A stretch of 64,000 bases of DNA, from contig JACSVZ010000064.1 of NCBI GenBank assembly GCA_014706295.1, positions 1 to 64,000 on the forward strand. The letters run 5' to 3'. A program made the translations under genes and the position numbers. Shown one piece after another: positions 52,828 to 63,690 of this stretch (positions within the stretch are counted from its first letter, which is position 1; the number at the start of each line of letters is the position of its first letter). The notes beneath the pieces are model-generated. The model had not been told where the DNA came from. It searched no databases and worked only from the letters and a program-made list of their open reading frames with translations. This DNA comes from Lycocorax pyrrhopterus obiensis (Eukaryota > Chordata > Aves > Passeriformes > Paradisaeidae).

Positions 52828-52947
52828 GAAGCGCCCCGGCAGCCCGGGACGAGCGGGGCGAGGCGGCCCCGGCGGGCGGAGCGGCAGCGTTCCCTGCTGG
52901 CCGCGGCCGGCGCTGTGGCCCCGGCCCCGCCCGGCCCCGCCCGCGGC

Positions 52948-52986
52948 GGTTCGTGCCCGGCCGCAGCCCCGGCTCCTCTGCCCGTG
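52948..52986 (-). promoter_or_regulatory. RSS of VA12, 23-bp spacer
   Basis: Heptamer CACGGGC (52980-52986), spacer 52957-52979, nonamer GCACGAACC (52948-52956). Confidence 0.8.
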
Positions 52987-53819
52987 TCCCTCAGCGCGCA
53001 GTAATACACGGCCGCGTCCCCGCGCCGGGGCCGCCCGAGCCACAGCGCGCTGGAATGCCGGTCTGCCGACACCCACAGATGACCGGCCTTTTCCGGCAAC
53101 TCCTTGAACCCTTTGTTAGCGCTCACGAGGAGTTCGGGTCCTCGGCCCGGCAGCTGACGGTACCACTGGATCCAATCGTAGGACTGGATTTTGGGATGTG
53201 AGCAGCTGATGTTGACGCCCGTGCCCTCGGTGGTCTCCAGCCGTGGCTCCTGCTGTACCCGGGCTCTCGCTGCAGCCACTGCCGGGGACAGAAAAAGCAC
53301 AAACCTCAAATCCTGCATTGCCCTTCTGCACAGAACAAATCCCGCAGAAGCAGTCAGGAATGTACAGGTTGATGAAGAAAACAGTTTCCAGGATTTCAAG
53401 ACATGCAGGAATGGAAGTGTACATAAATCATTTGTGGAGAGATGAATGCATGAATGACAGGAGGATTGGGGAAGTCACTGGAAAATGGGAGGATGTGGGA
53501 GAAAGCACAAAAAGACAGAAAGAAAAGTAACAAGGGGGCAGGACTGACTGCGTGAGTTATATAGAAGGAATGTTTGTGCAAGGCTGTACAAAGAATACAA
53601 CCCGGAGACTTCTTAGGGAGTATGGGATGGAGAAGAGGGAGGGATGAACAGGAGAATAGTTCGCGAGAAGAGGTCTGTGAAGAAGTCAAGTCGGACCGCA
53701 GCCTCCAGGGACCTGCGGGATCACCCTGGCCCCAGCCGCGGCTCCCTTCGCCGCCGCGCCCGCTCACCGAGCAGCACCGCGGCCAGCGCCGCCAGCCCCG
53801 CGCCCCGACACCGCCGCAT
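52987..53819 (-). CDS. VA12, TCR alpha/delta V segment, family A
   Basis: Second-copy partner of VA5. Leader exon 53768-53819 has donor GTGAGC, the intron is 489 nt, and V exon 52987-53278 is 292 nt. Flanks and intron are nearly those of VA5, but the CDR1 region is PKIQSYDWIQ (VA5: PKIQTNELIY), with CDR2 ANKGFKELPEK. The WIQWYRQ end of CDR1 is shared with VA1. It ends CALRD. Open and probably functional. Confidence 0.88.
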
Positions 53820-54924
53820 CCCGCTGCTCCGCCGCCCGAGCACCGCTGCTCCCGCCAGCCCCGGCTCTCTGCTGCGGCCGTGCCGCCTCCTCTCCGACGC
53901 CTCCGGCTCCGCCCCGGCCGGGCTCACACCCCGCCTCTCACAGCACCACCACAACGAGCGACACAAGAGTTTTGCCTTTGCCAGGAGCAGGACACAGCTG
54001 TGTCCCATCCCACACACCACCGACACTGCATCGGAAGCACATCCACTCCGCGATTGGCAGCCCACGGGCGGCAGGATTGCCGAGCCTCTCTCCATGCCCA
54101 CACGGCACAGCTCCTCCTTTTGCCCTCTGCAGCACTGTGAGAGCGGCTGTGTCCCGGCTGGGGCGGAGGGCACGGGGGCTGCCAGCCCTGCTGAGGCCCC
54201 TCCCGTGCTGTTTGTCCTGAGTTCAACTGATCCTCCAAGCGGGAGTGAAACCGTCCTTGTTGGGCCTGAAATCAGCATCAGAGGAGCGTGAGCTTTGGAG
54301 GGGCAGGAAAGGGAGGGCTCAGGAGACAGGGGCTGCATTTCAGTGCCTCTTGCCTTGAGACATCTGTAGCGGGCAGCTGCCGTCCCCACTCAGCTGCACT
54401 CAGGCTCCTTCTGGCCCTGGGAAGCTGCTGCTCTGTGCTGCTCAGGGCCAGAGCAGTGCTCAGTACCCCTGGCAGAGTCAGGAAATTCCCTCCCAAAAAG
54501 GGACACACATGCACAGACACAGGTTCGTGCACAGCAGTGTGGAGCCACACACAAATCTGTGCTTCACACGTGTCCATGCAAACGGGGCTGCTCCAAGAGC
54601 ACACAAGGCAGGGACACTGAACCAGCCCTGGGCTCTGCTGAGGACGTGTGGGGCCAAAAGCAGCAGGGCTGGAGTGTGGAAGGACAAGGTCCCAGGCAAG
54701 CACAAGGGCAATTTTTCTTTACTTCGAGACTGTGCAGTGTGGAAATTAGTAAAAATAGTCCGGAATATTTTCCCGAAGAAGTGCTAGGATGGGTGGGGTC
54801 AAAGCCATCAGACCTTTGTACACACATGGGGAGGTCCCTTCTGGTGAGCCTTGGGGTGAGCTCAATGTCTCTTCCCCAAGCTCAGCCTCTCACAGACACA
54901 TCCCCTCCCTCCCTCCCTCCCCTG
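53820..54924. other. VA12-VB7 spacer with type I family A 5' flank
   Basis: GC boxes, a CCAAT box on the minus strand near 54052, and the A-B block with a local replacement near 54616-54632 (tgaaccagccctggg instead of cacctgggaatac). No gene is seen. Confidence 0.5.
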
Positions 54925-54963
54925 GGTTGTTGCACAGCCGAGGAAGTTCCCTGCACCAGGGTG
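54925..54963 (-). promoter_or_regulatory. RSS of VB7, 23-bp spacer
   Basis: Heptamer CACCCTG (54957-54963), spacer 54934-54956, nonamer GCAACAACC (54925-54933). Confidence 0.85.
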
Positions 54964-56172
54964 TCTTGCACAGCACAGAGGTACAAGGCACTGTCAGAGA
55001 CCTCCACTTCCTCCACCTGCAGGACACTGTATTTCCCCGTGGTGTTCAGCTGTGTGGTGATACGGCCGCTGTGCTTGGAGCCAGGTCCTGATTGATAGGA
55101 GACCAGCTGTGGGGCTTGGCCTTTCCTCATCTGGTACCAGAGTAATCCCCCAAAACTGCTGATCTGGTATGTGCAGGTGGTCTGGAAGGGGTGTCTCTGC
55201 TTCACCATGACTTGTCCATCTTCCTGGGTGACCGTGATCTGCCCCATGGTGCCTGGAAGAAAGTCAGTGTCAGCAGCTCCACACGGAAGGACTATCGGAA
55301 GCAAACTGATGTGGATACAAAACCCTGGTGGAGAAAGCTCCCTGCCTTGTAGCAGAGTCCTGAGAGATTTTGGGTAGGAGTTGGGAGCTATTCGCTCTGC
55401 ATGACGCAAAGGAGAGCTGGGCTGTGTCCCTGCTCTGCTCCTACTGCTCAGAGGATCAGGGAACAGCCTGTCATGCCTGAAATTTTTGTGCTGGAATCAG
55501 CACACCTCCAGCAGCCTGAGGAGCCCACCGAGGTACAGCAAAAGGATTCATCCTGCTTCCCCATTCCTGCCACCTCTGAGGGCTCCTCGATCCCCGAGTG
55601 CACACAATGCTGAGCTTGGAAAGAGAGAGCCTTGGTTGTGTTGCCAGCCCAGAGAACACTGGAAGCCATGGCAGAGCTGGCTCAGCCTGGAGGCAGAATG
55701 GGACACCCTGTTATTGTAATGAAATGAGAACTCGGAGGCACCTGGGGCAGGTTTGACAGGATCTGGGAATTTACATTAAAATGGGCAGAATGTGGAACTG
55801 CAGAGACAGCTGAGATTTCCTGTGCTGACAGCAGGTCGATCAGAAGAGAGAGGCAGAGGCAGATGGATTGAAGGCAAGAGAAAAGACAGAGAAGGGCTCT
55901 GAGGTTTCTCTTCTCTTCTCTTCTCTCCTTTCCCTTTTCCTTCACAAATCTAAGAGCTTCTTGAGCAAACACTTGCAAAACCACAAATAGAAGCAGAGAT
56001 TTCTCAGCTTTTTCCCTCTATTCACTCATATTTCCCCACATAGTCCTGATAAGGCTGTTGTGGTTTTCCTGGGAAGAATAATAATAATAATAAGGATGCC
56101 TTGGGGAAAAAGCCTGGACTTACCCAGGAGCTGGCCCAGGAAGACCGTGAGGATGAGATAGGCGAGGTGCAT
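54964..56172 (-). CDS. VB7, TCR alpha V segment, family B (recombinant)
   Basis: Leader exon 56124-56172 has donor GTAAGT, the intron is 871 nt, and V exon 54964-55252 is 289 nt. The CDR1 region is QISSFGG and FR3 reads TTQLNTTGK. The V exon and 3' side match VB4, while the intron beyond about 55620, the leader and the 5' flank match VB5 (aataataataat run, gagagagcc variant). The gene thus formed by crossing over inside the intron. Open and probably functional. Confidence 0.9.
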
Positions 56173-58726
56173 GCCGAGACCAAGCTGCGTGTTTGCTGAG
56201 TGAGGAAGAGTCAGAAACCACCTCCCAGCCCCGAGATAACAGAGCTGCCGGAAACGACTCTCTGCGGGCAGCAAAGGAAGCACCGCGGGGGCGGAGGCGG
56301 GGGGGCAGAGAAATGACCTGTCCTTCCAGTGCCTGAAATGCTCCTTCTGGGTTTCTCCCTCCTCCAGCAGCTGCCCCCGTGCCTCCCTCAGCCATTGGCG
56401 TTCTGACCATTCCGTGCCTCTGGGGCCTCAGCCATGGGAAGGGGCTGTTCCCTCCCAGCTCGCAGTGGAGTCCTCACCTCCCCAGCTGGAATTACCAGCT
56501 CTGCTGCACACCCAGTGCTGGGCATTTGGGAGGTCAGGGGCTTCTTCCCCAATGAGGTTTCTCATCTTCCCTTGCTGTCCTCAGCTCTCTGGGGTCATTG
56601 CTATTTCCTCTGGGAACAGGAGACTCCTCTGTCTCTGCCGCTTCTCCCCTGCCCTTCTTCATCCTGCTGGTACAAACGCCTCTCTCCCATGTCCCTTACT
56701 CCCACCCCCTTTTCCAGGTCAACTCCAGAGCGATCCCATATTGGTTATTTTGGTTTACACCAAAACAGGTTTTCACAAAAAACCTCTACAATGAGGAGAA
56801 CCATGATGCAGGTAATGATAGTGGTTGTAATAGGAACATTCTCATGCAAGTGTTGCACCTCTCCACGGATTAGAAGGAGGTTTCTAGAGAAGTGCAGGGT
56901 CCACAGGTTATCACATATTTTCCAGGTGAAAGCTTACCCTGTTATGGGCTCCTTCGAAGATTGTGCCTTCTTAGGCTGCAGAGCAGACATAAGATGGTAA
57001 GAGATGTACAGGGAGATGAGGATTCTTCCCAGCATTTGTGCTGGGACTTGAAACTTACAATGGTTCTTGCTGATGCCAGAGACACATCACTGCAGTCTCT
57101 CCTTTCCTGGCGCTTGTGTCTCCTCTCTCATCATCTCTAACCCTTTGTCTCTGACAGAGCTCAGCCTGAGCCAATTCACAGCCACAGCCGCTGTTTCCTA
57201 AAGGCCCATCAGTTAGAGGTTGCTGAGCTCGGAGCTCCCTCCTTCTCTCCCTTATCACCTTCTGCCAGATTGGTGTCATTGTCTGCTTTGTTTGTCACTT
57301 TCCCTTTTCTTTGTTCTTCCCTTGGAAAGGGAAATGGGCGTGATGTGAGCCTTAGAGAACCAGATGTGAGTGCTAAAAGCCTGGCTGCAGAGAGATTTCT
57401 CAGTTTTCTGACAGTGTCTGTGTGAAAGCTTTGCTTTCTCACAGATGCTACGGGAAAAGAGTTGAGAGATTTGTAAACTATGGTATTGTTACGATACCAA
57501 GGAGAAAATATCTGAAGTAAGTGTTGTTGGGTTCAGCCAATCCCTCTGGGGGGGTGGTTGGTCAGTGAACCAATAACCTTATGTCGGTATCCAGCGTGCT
57601 AAGGTATATAAGCGAATTCGTAAAGTAATAAATTGTCGGTTTCTTCTCGTACTAAACCATCCATGTCGCTTTATTCCTCAGTCTTTGCTCGCTAGCGACA
57701 ACCAGACAGCCTGCCTTTCACCTGCCCTGACAGTGGCCTCTGCTGAACTTGCTCAAGTGAGGGAGCTCCTGAAGATGCTGAAAGGCTGCTGTCCACAAAG
57801 GAAATGGGGTCTCTAGAGCAAGTCTCTGGAGGGAAACCTCATGTGCAGCTTGGTCTTTCAAGTGTCTCCTTCCAGCACTTGCAGCATTGCTAAATCTGCT
57901 TTTCAGGATGCGTGAGAAGTGACAAACGTGAAGGAAAAGTGACCAATGAGTTTCAGGTGGAAGGCGGGTGTGACAGAGCCCTCCGATGATTTGAAATGCT
58001 CCTCTACTCCAACAGATTCATTGTTTTCCCTCCCAGATATTCTACTGTTTCACTGAGGTGTTGAATCCTCTCACGGCTGTTTGTGGACACCAGAGGATTA
58101 GAATCAAACGTAGTGAACTGAATTCCAGCCTCAGGTGGGATTCAAAGCACACCTTCCTTACACATCTAGATTGGAACGGTGCTTCTCATCCACGTTCCAG
58201 GACGTGTCAGAGACATTTCACCAGGGACAGAGATGGAGATTTCCTGTCACCTCAGAAAGACTCCCTGCAAACATCTCTCATGCTGTGACCCACTGAGATG
58301 ACAGCACTCCATTTATTAGACCATGTTGGCCTGTCAGTGCGGCTGCTTTGCCAGCTCCCAGCACAGATGCTGGCCTCAAGGCCCAGCTCTTTGCTCTGCA
58401 AAGCAGGCTGAGAATAGCAATGGACGTGCCCAGAGGGCCAAAGGCCGTGCCAGAGGCGCAGCCCGCAGCAGTTTCCTGCGGGCAGAGGAGGCAGAGGCAC
58501 GGAGGGCAGGCCGCGCAGTGTGTGCCGAGTGTGTAAGCGCAGCAGGCAGGCTGTGCGAGCCGTGTGTCCGGCGGCCGTGCGGGGCCGTGCCGGGCGCGGT
58601 GTGCGCGGGGCCGCTGCAGAGGAAGGAGCTGCGGAGCCGCCTGAGGCCCGGCGGGCGGAGCGGCAGCGCCCCCTGCTGGCCGCGGCCGGCGCTGTGGCCC
58701 CGGCCCCGCCCGGCCCCGCCCGCGGC
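56173..58726. other. VB7-VA13 spacer with solo LTR
   Basis: Homologue of 30944-33500 at an offset of about 25.2 kb. It carries extra single-base losses in homopolymers (for example gatttgtaaac, gagatttcctg, tgcgggcag). No gene is seen. Confidence 0.6.
57365..57700 (+). mobile_element. Solo LTR, class II ERV-like, copy 4
   Basis: 336 bp, flanked by ACCAGA (57359-57364 and 57701-57706). It differs from copy 3 by one lost T and one extra G in homopolymer runs. Confidence 0.9.
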
Positions 58727-58765
58727 GGTTCGTGCCCGGCCGCAGCCCCGGCTCCTCTGCCCGTG
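58727..58765 (-). promoter_or_regulatory. RSS of VA13, 23-bp spacer
   Basis: Heptamer CACGGGC (58759-58765), spacer 58736-58758, nonamer GCACGAACC (58727-58735). Confidence 0.8.
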
Positions 58766-59860
58766 TCCCCCAGCGCGCAGTAATACACGGCCGCGTCCCC
58801 GCGCCGGGGCCGCCCGAGCCACAGCGCGCTGGAATGCCGATCTGCCGACACCCACAGATGACCCGCGATGTCCGGCAGCCCTTTGGACTCTTTGTTAGCA
58901 CTCCCGAGGAGTTCGGGTCCTCGGCCCGGCAGCTGACGGTACCAGTAGATCAGTTCTGCCCCTCGTATGTTGGGTGTGAGCAGCTGATGTTGATGCCGGT
59001 GCCCTCCAAGGTCTCTGCAAACGGCTCCTGCTGTACCTGGGCTCTGCCTGCAGCCGCTGCCAAGAAAGGAGTAAGAAAGTCCAAAGCTCAGCTATGATCG
59101 TTCAGCTTTGTTGTTTCTTTCCCACAGAGCCAGTCACGAGCAGGGGCAGTGAGACAGAACCAGACTTTTTAAAATGGAGAGGAATGCATGTTATCAGGCA
59201 TGGAGAGTGTGCTGGTGTGGGTTGGAATTTGAAATTGATGCATGGAGGAATAAAATGTCGTCTGCATGGATGGATGGACAGCAAGAGGGAAAAGGGACAG
59301 GAGGGTTGGTTTGCAATAGGAATTATGGTAGGCTGAATTCAGAAGAAAAATAACTTTTGATGCACAGGAGGATGTGTGGATGTATGGAAATACGGACACA
59401 TGCAGGAGATAAACGTTGTGCCTAGAGATATGAAACAATCAGAGGGAGGGATGAGAGAGGTCTTCGAGTAGAAAGAGAGGCAAGGGATGATGCTTGGAAA
59501 GAAGAGCGCGGATGTGTGGGTGGATGGATGAAGAGTAGACAGGGAAAGGAGTTGTTACAATGAAGGGTAGAGGGCTCTGAGCAGGGCAGGGGAAGGAGAA
59601 GGGTGCATTGAAAAGCAGGCACAGACGCAAGCAGGCTCACGTCAAGAGAGATGGGGACTCGGAGGGTTTGGAAGCGGGATGAGATATGACAGAGAGACAA
59701 AGAAGGGGGTAAGAGATGTTGAACGAGATAGAGGAGCTGGCGCCGGGATCCCCGGGGAACACCCCAAACCCAGCCCCGACCCTCATTCTCCGCCACAACC
59801 CCACGCACCGAGCAGCACCGCGGCCAGTGCCGCCAGCCCCGCGCCCCGACACCGCCGCAT
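58766..59860 (-). pseudogene. VA13, family A V segment with 1-bp deletion before CDR1
   Basis: Second-copy partner of VA7. Leader exon 59809-59860 is intact, the intron is 752 nt, and V exon 58766-59056 is 291 nt. Here the lost base is in the G run at 58972-58974 (ttgggtgtg where VA7 has ttggggtgtg), not in the C run lost in VA7. The result is again a TGA just past CDR1 (58950-58952). VA7 and VA13 each hold the base the other lacks, so their common ancestor was open. Confidence 0.8.
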
Positions 59861-60851
59861 CCCGCCGCTCCGCCGGCCGAGCACCGCTGCCCCCGCCCAG
59901 CCCCGGCTCCCCTCGCCTTCCCTTTCCTTCTCTCGCCTCCTTTCCCCGTCGCTGCCGGCTCCGCCCCGGGGCTGAGCCCTGCGCCGGTGCCTCTCGGGCT
60001 CTCGCCCGGGCTCAGAACACTCAGGGGCTGTGCACGGGCACAGCTTGGTGTCTTGGCAAATGGTCTCTTCCCCTCTTCCAGCAAGAACATCCCAGCGAGA
60101 ATCAGCCTGCACAGAACCAGCTGCAGCCTGAGGCAGCAGCAGTGCCCCGGCCCAGGAAATGGAGCAGCTTCCCGGAGCTGTTTCCGAGCACAGGGGCTGG
60201 AAAGATCCTGTAGATGGCAGAGAACCTCCCTTCAGCTGCAATTCTGCAGTCCCAGGACGATCCCTAAAACTTCTGTTGTGGCCAAAGGAGTTTGAGGAAA
60301 GAGGTGCACATGGGCGTGTGGGCATCAGGGGCAGGGTTTATTATTTCTTCTGGACTACTGCTTAATAAAACTCCCCATATTCCATCTCATGAGCACTCCA
60401 GAGAGCAGGTCCATCTTCTCTCTTTCCTCTCAAAAAGTAGTGCTAGAAAGCAAGAAAGTCAGCCTGAGACATCTCTTCTCCAAGAGAAGCAGGCCAACCC
60501 ATTGTCCTCTCCTTTCATGTCGTGTTTGTCAGGCCTCTAATTGACTTGGTGGCCTTGGCTGGACTTGCTTCAGGATGTTGATTTCCTTCTTGGAACAAGG
60601 ATCTCCAGCATGGATGCAGTACTCCAGATATTTTCTCACAAGGGCTGAAGGGACAGGGTCACCTTCTTGGACCTGCTGACAACACTTGGACACACAGAGC
60701 TCAGGGCGCAGTTGGCCTCCCTTGCTGCAAGTGCACATTGCTGTCTCATGTTCTGCTGGGTGTCTCCTGAAATCCCTCACTCTTTTCTGTGAGGGGTCTG
60801 TCCATGTCTTCTGAAGAAGAGCTGTGCCTGACAGTCAAGGCCTGTTCTCTC
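59500..60851. repeat. Left arm of an inverted repeat around the 100-N gap
   Basis: This matches the reverse complement of about 62650-64000. The arms share variants absent from the 34.3-35.6 kb copy: gttgaacgagatag, gctcacgtcaag and ctcctttcatg. The right arm is therefore this same locus or its closest copy. From 59861 to 60851 the content is the VA13 type II 5' flank and a CR1 fragment; there is no gene. Confidence 0.85.
60430..60780 (-). mobile_element. LINE CR1 ORF2 3'-end fragment, copy 2
   Basis: Direct copy of 35210-35560 at an offset of 25,220 bases. Confidence 0.8.
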
Positions 60852-60951
60852 NNNNNNNNNNNNNNNNNNNNNNNNNNNNNNNNNNNNNNNNNNNNNNNNN
60901 NNNNNNNNNNNNNNNNNNNNNNNNNNNNNNNNNNNNNNNNNNNNNNNNNNN
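60852..60951. other. Assembly gap, 100 N
   Basis: Exactly 100 N, the usual placeholder for a gap of unknown size. The sequence on the right is in inverted orientation relative to the homologous 34.3-37.3 kb segment. Confidence 0.99.
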
Positions 60952-61809
60952 ATAAGATGATCACCTCACCCTTCTGAGGACTTTCATCCCCACACAAGTG
61001 TCAATCATCATACCCTAATCTTGAGTGAGGAGGTTATACCCAAGAGGGCTGTGCTGGGAGTCCTGCAGCCAAAGGGAAGCAGTGTGTCTGACTCTGGGTG
61101 TGGGTGTTTGCACAAGGTGCAGTTCCCAGACATGTTTCCCTTGAAGGGACTCGTTTAAGAATGGCAACCTAAATATATTTATATGAATAAAAGGAATTAC
61201 TAATTTGATCTATGATGATAATGATTAGGATAGAAGGTTTTAATCAGAATGATTTACTATAATGTATAGAGAGTTATAACTACCAATATAGTGCCCTATT
61301 CATCAAATCAAGCATTTCGAAGTTAGCCTCAATAACTATAAGTAGATATTGATGTAACTCACCTAACAAATGACCATGGGAAAATCTCTTTTGCCCTGCC
61401 TGAGAAGTGACTTGGAGAGGATTCACCCCTCAAGGAGAGTATTTCCAACATACTCCTAGAAAGGTATGTTAGACTCCCTGCCTTTCAAAGTGGACTGGGT
61501 TTTATAGCATAAAGTGAGGGACTGTCAGTCAGATGTTGCTCGTCGAGCTACGCCGCCTCAGCAGCCCTTAGCTCAGCAGCTTTAGGTAAGTTTTTCAGTA
61601 CTATTGCTTGTTGGTTCCTTTGTCAGGAACTTGCCTGCCACCATCCTCACCAATGTTAGTTTGTGTCAGGAAACACTTTTCTTCTTCAGAATGTTTGATT
61701 TTGGGATTGACGAGTCAGACTGCTCTCAGCATTCTGCAACACCAAAACCAGTGTGACCCCCCCCCTTCCCCACCCATCACTGATCACTTTTGAAATAGGG
61801 CAAAGTTTG

Positions 61810-62075
61810 AGCTGCTTTACCCCTCCCAAGGCAGAACATCCTGCTGCATCTTCTTAGAAGGTGGCACAGAGGTGTGTTTTGGATTTAGTCTGAGAATGAT
61901 GTTGCAACACACTGATTGTTTAGTTCTGGCTCAGTAGTGCTTACCCTCAGTCAAGGACTTTCCAGTGCCTCATGTCCTGCCAATGACAAGGTGCACAGCA
62001 AGATAAGAGGGATCATGGCCAGGACAGCTGATCCACATTGCCAAAGGGATCTTCCATACCATATGATGCCATGCT
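61810..62075 (-). mobile_element. Avian ERV-LTR-like interspersed repeat, inverted copy
   Basis: Reverse complement of 36190-36450, with small differences such as cactgattgtttag for taaaccatcagtg. Confidence 0.5.
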
Positions 62076-62719
62076 CAGTGTATAAACTGGAGGGGAGTGG
62101 TCCAGGAGGTGCCAATCACTGCTCAGGGACTGGCTGGGCATCGATCCAACGTGCAGGTGCTGCTCAGATCCCATGTGCAGGTGGTGCAGCTGAGGGCTTC
62201 TTCTTGTCCTTTTGTGACCTCAGCGGCACCAGTGCCAGGAGTTCAGCTGGCAAGCTCAGCCAGGGCTGACTCTTCTCCTCATGGATCTGCTTTTGAGCTG
62301 CAGCTTGGGAGTAGCTGAGGGCCAAGCTCATCCCTTTATCACAAGGTAATGGGCACTGCAGAGAAGGGAAGAGCAGGGGAGATTTGTACCTAGAATTTCA
62401 CAAGGCCTAACACAGCCTCTCTCATGTTTCCTTATGACCAAATTAGTGACAAATGGGTTCAGGGATAAGGTGCGTGGAGAAGTGCCTGCTCTACCAGGCC
62501 TCAGAATTGTTATTTCATGCAAAGCCCAGGCCTAGTAACAGAAATCAGTAGGAAGACCCTGTTAATGTTAATACTGTTAATGTTTTCATGAACACCACGA
62601 GTACTGGAAAGTGGGGAGCTCTCAGAAGTCCATGGATAACACACAGTGAGAGGAACAGGCCTTGACTGTCAGGCACAGCTCTTCTTCAGAAGACATGGAC
62701 AGACCCCTCACAGAAAAGA

Positions 62720-63070
62720 GTGAGGGATTTCAGGAGACACCCAGCAGAACATGAGACAGCAATGTGCACTTGCAGCAAGGGAGGCCAACTGCGCCCTGAG
62801 CTCTGTGTGTCCAAGTGTTGTCAGCAGGTCCAAGAAGGTGACCCTGTCCCTTCAGCCCTTGTGAGAAAATATCTGGAGTACTGCATCCATGCTGGAGATC
62901 CTTGTTCCAAGAAGGAAATCAACATCCTGAAGCAAGTCCAGCCAAGGCCACCAAGTCAATTAGAGGCCTGACAAACACGACATGAAAGGAGAGGACAATG
63001 GGTTGGCCTGCTTCTCTTGGAGAAGAGATGTCTCAGGCTGACTTTCTTGCTTTCTAGCACTACTTTTTGA
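62720..63070 (+). mobile_element. LINE CR1 ORF2 3'-end fragment, inverted copy
   Basis: Same fragment as 35210-35560, here on the plus strand. Confidence 0.8.
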
Positions 63071-63638
63071 GAGGAAAGAGAGAAGATGGACCTGCTCTCT
63101 GGAGTGCTCATGAGATGGAATATGGGGAGTTTTATTAAGCAGTAGTCCAGAAGAAATAATAAACCCTGCCCCTGATGCCCACACGCCCATGTGCACCTCT
63201 TTCCTCAAACTCCTTTGGCCACAACAGAAGTTTTAGGGATCGTCCTGGGACTGCAGAATTGCAGCTGAAGGGAGGTTCTCTGCCATCTACAGGATCTTTC
63301 CAGCCCCTGTGCTCGGAAACAGCTCCGGGAAGCTGCTCCATTTCCTGGGCCGGGGCACTGCTGCTGCCTCAGGCTGCAGCTGGTTCTGTGCAGGCTGATT
63401 CTCGCTGGGATGTTCTTGCTGGAAGAGGGGAAGAGACCATTTGCCAAGACACCAAGCTGTGCCCGTGCACAGCCCCTGAGTGTTCTGAGCCCGGGCGAGA
63501 GCCGAGAGGCACCGGCGCAGGGCTCAGCCCCGGGGCGGAGCCGGCAGCGACGGGGAAAGGAGGCGAGAGAAGGAAAGGGAAGGCGAGGGGAGCCGGGGCT
63601 GGGCGGGGGCAGCGGTGCTCGGCCGGCGGAGCGGCGGG

Positions 63639-63690
63639 ATGCGGCGGTGTCGGGGCGCGGGGCTGGCGGCACTGGCCGCGGTGCTGCTCG
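63639..63690 (+). CDS. VA14, leader exon of a family A V segment (partial)
   Basis: This is the only V exon on the plus strand. The 52-nt exon starts ATG at 63639, encodes the MRRCRGAGLAALAAVLL leader and ends before donor GTGCGT at 63691. The rest of the window is intron; the V exon lies beyond base 64000. The sequence matches the VA13 leader and its flanks, so it may be VA13 seen again on a flipped contig. Confidence 0.75.

Larger units (their letters stand above)
49136..52947. other. VA11-VA12 spacer: repeats, OR pseudogene, solo LTR, minisatellite
   Basis: 49136-49420 is a type II A 5' flank. 49505-50165 resembles a high-copy avian repeat on the minus strand. 50177-50481 is a solo LTR and 50780-51340 an olfactory receptor relic. 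51350-51817 shows nothing I recognise. 51840-52470 repeats 20340-20980. The minisatellite follows at 52477-52827. The stretch 49844-51817 is absent from the first copy. Confidence 0.55.
60952..63638. other. Inverted copy of the VA7-VA8 unique region
   Basis: Reads as the reverse complement of about 34.65-37.34 kb: AT-rich stretch (61150-61350), TATA/donor-like segment now on the plus strand (61500-61595), ERV-LTR-like repeat, CR1 fragment, then the type II 5' flank of VA14. No gene is recognised. Confidence 0.7.
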
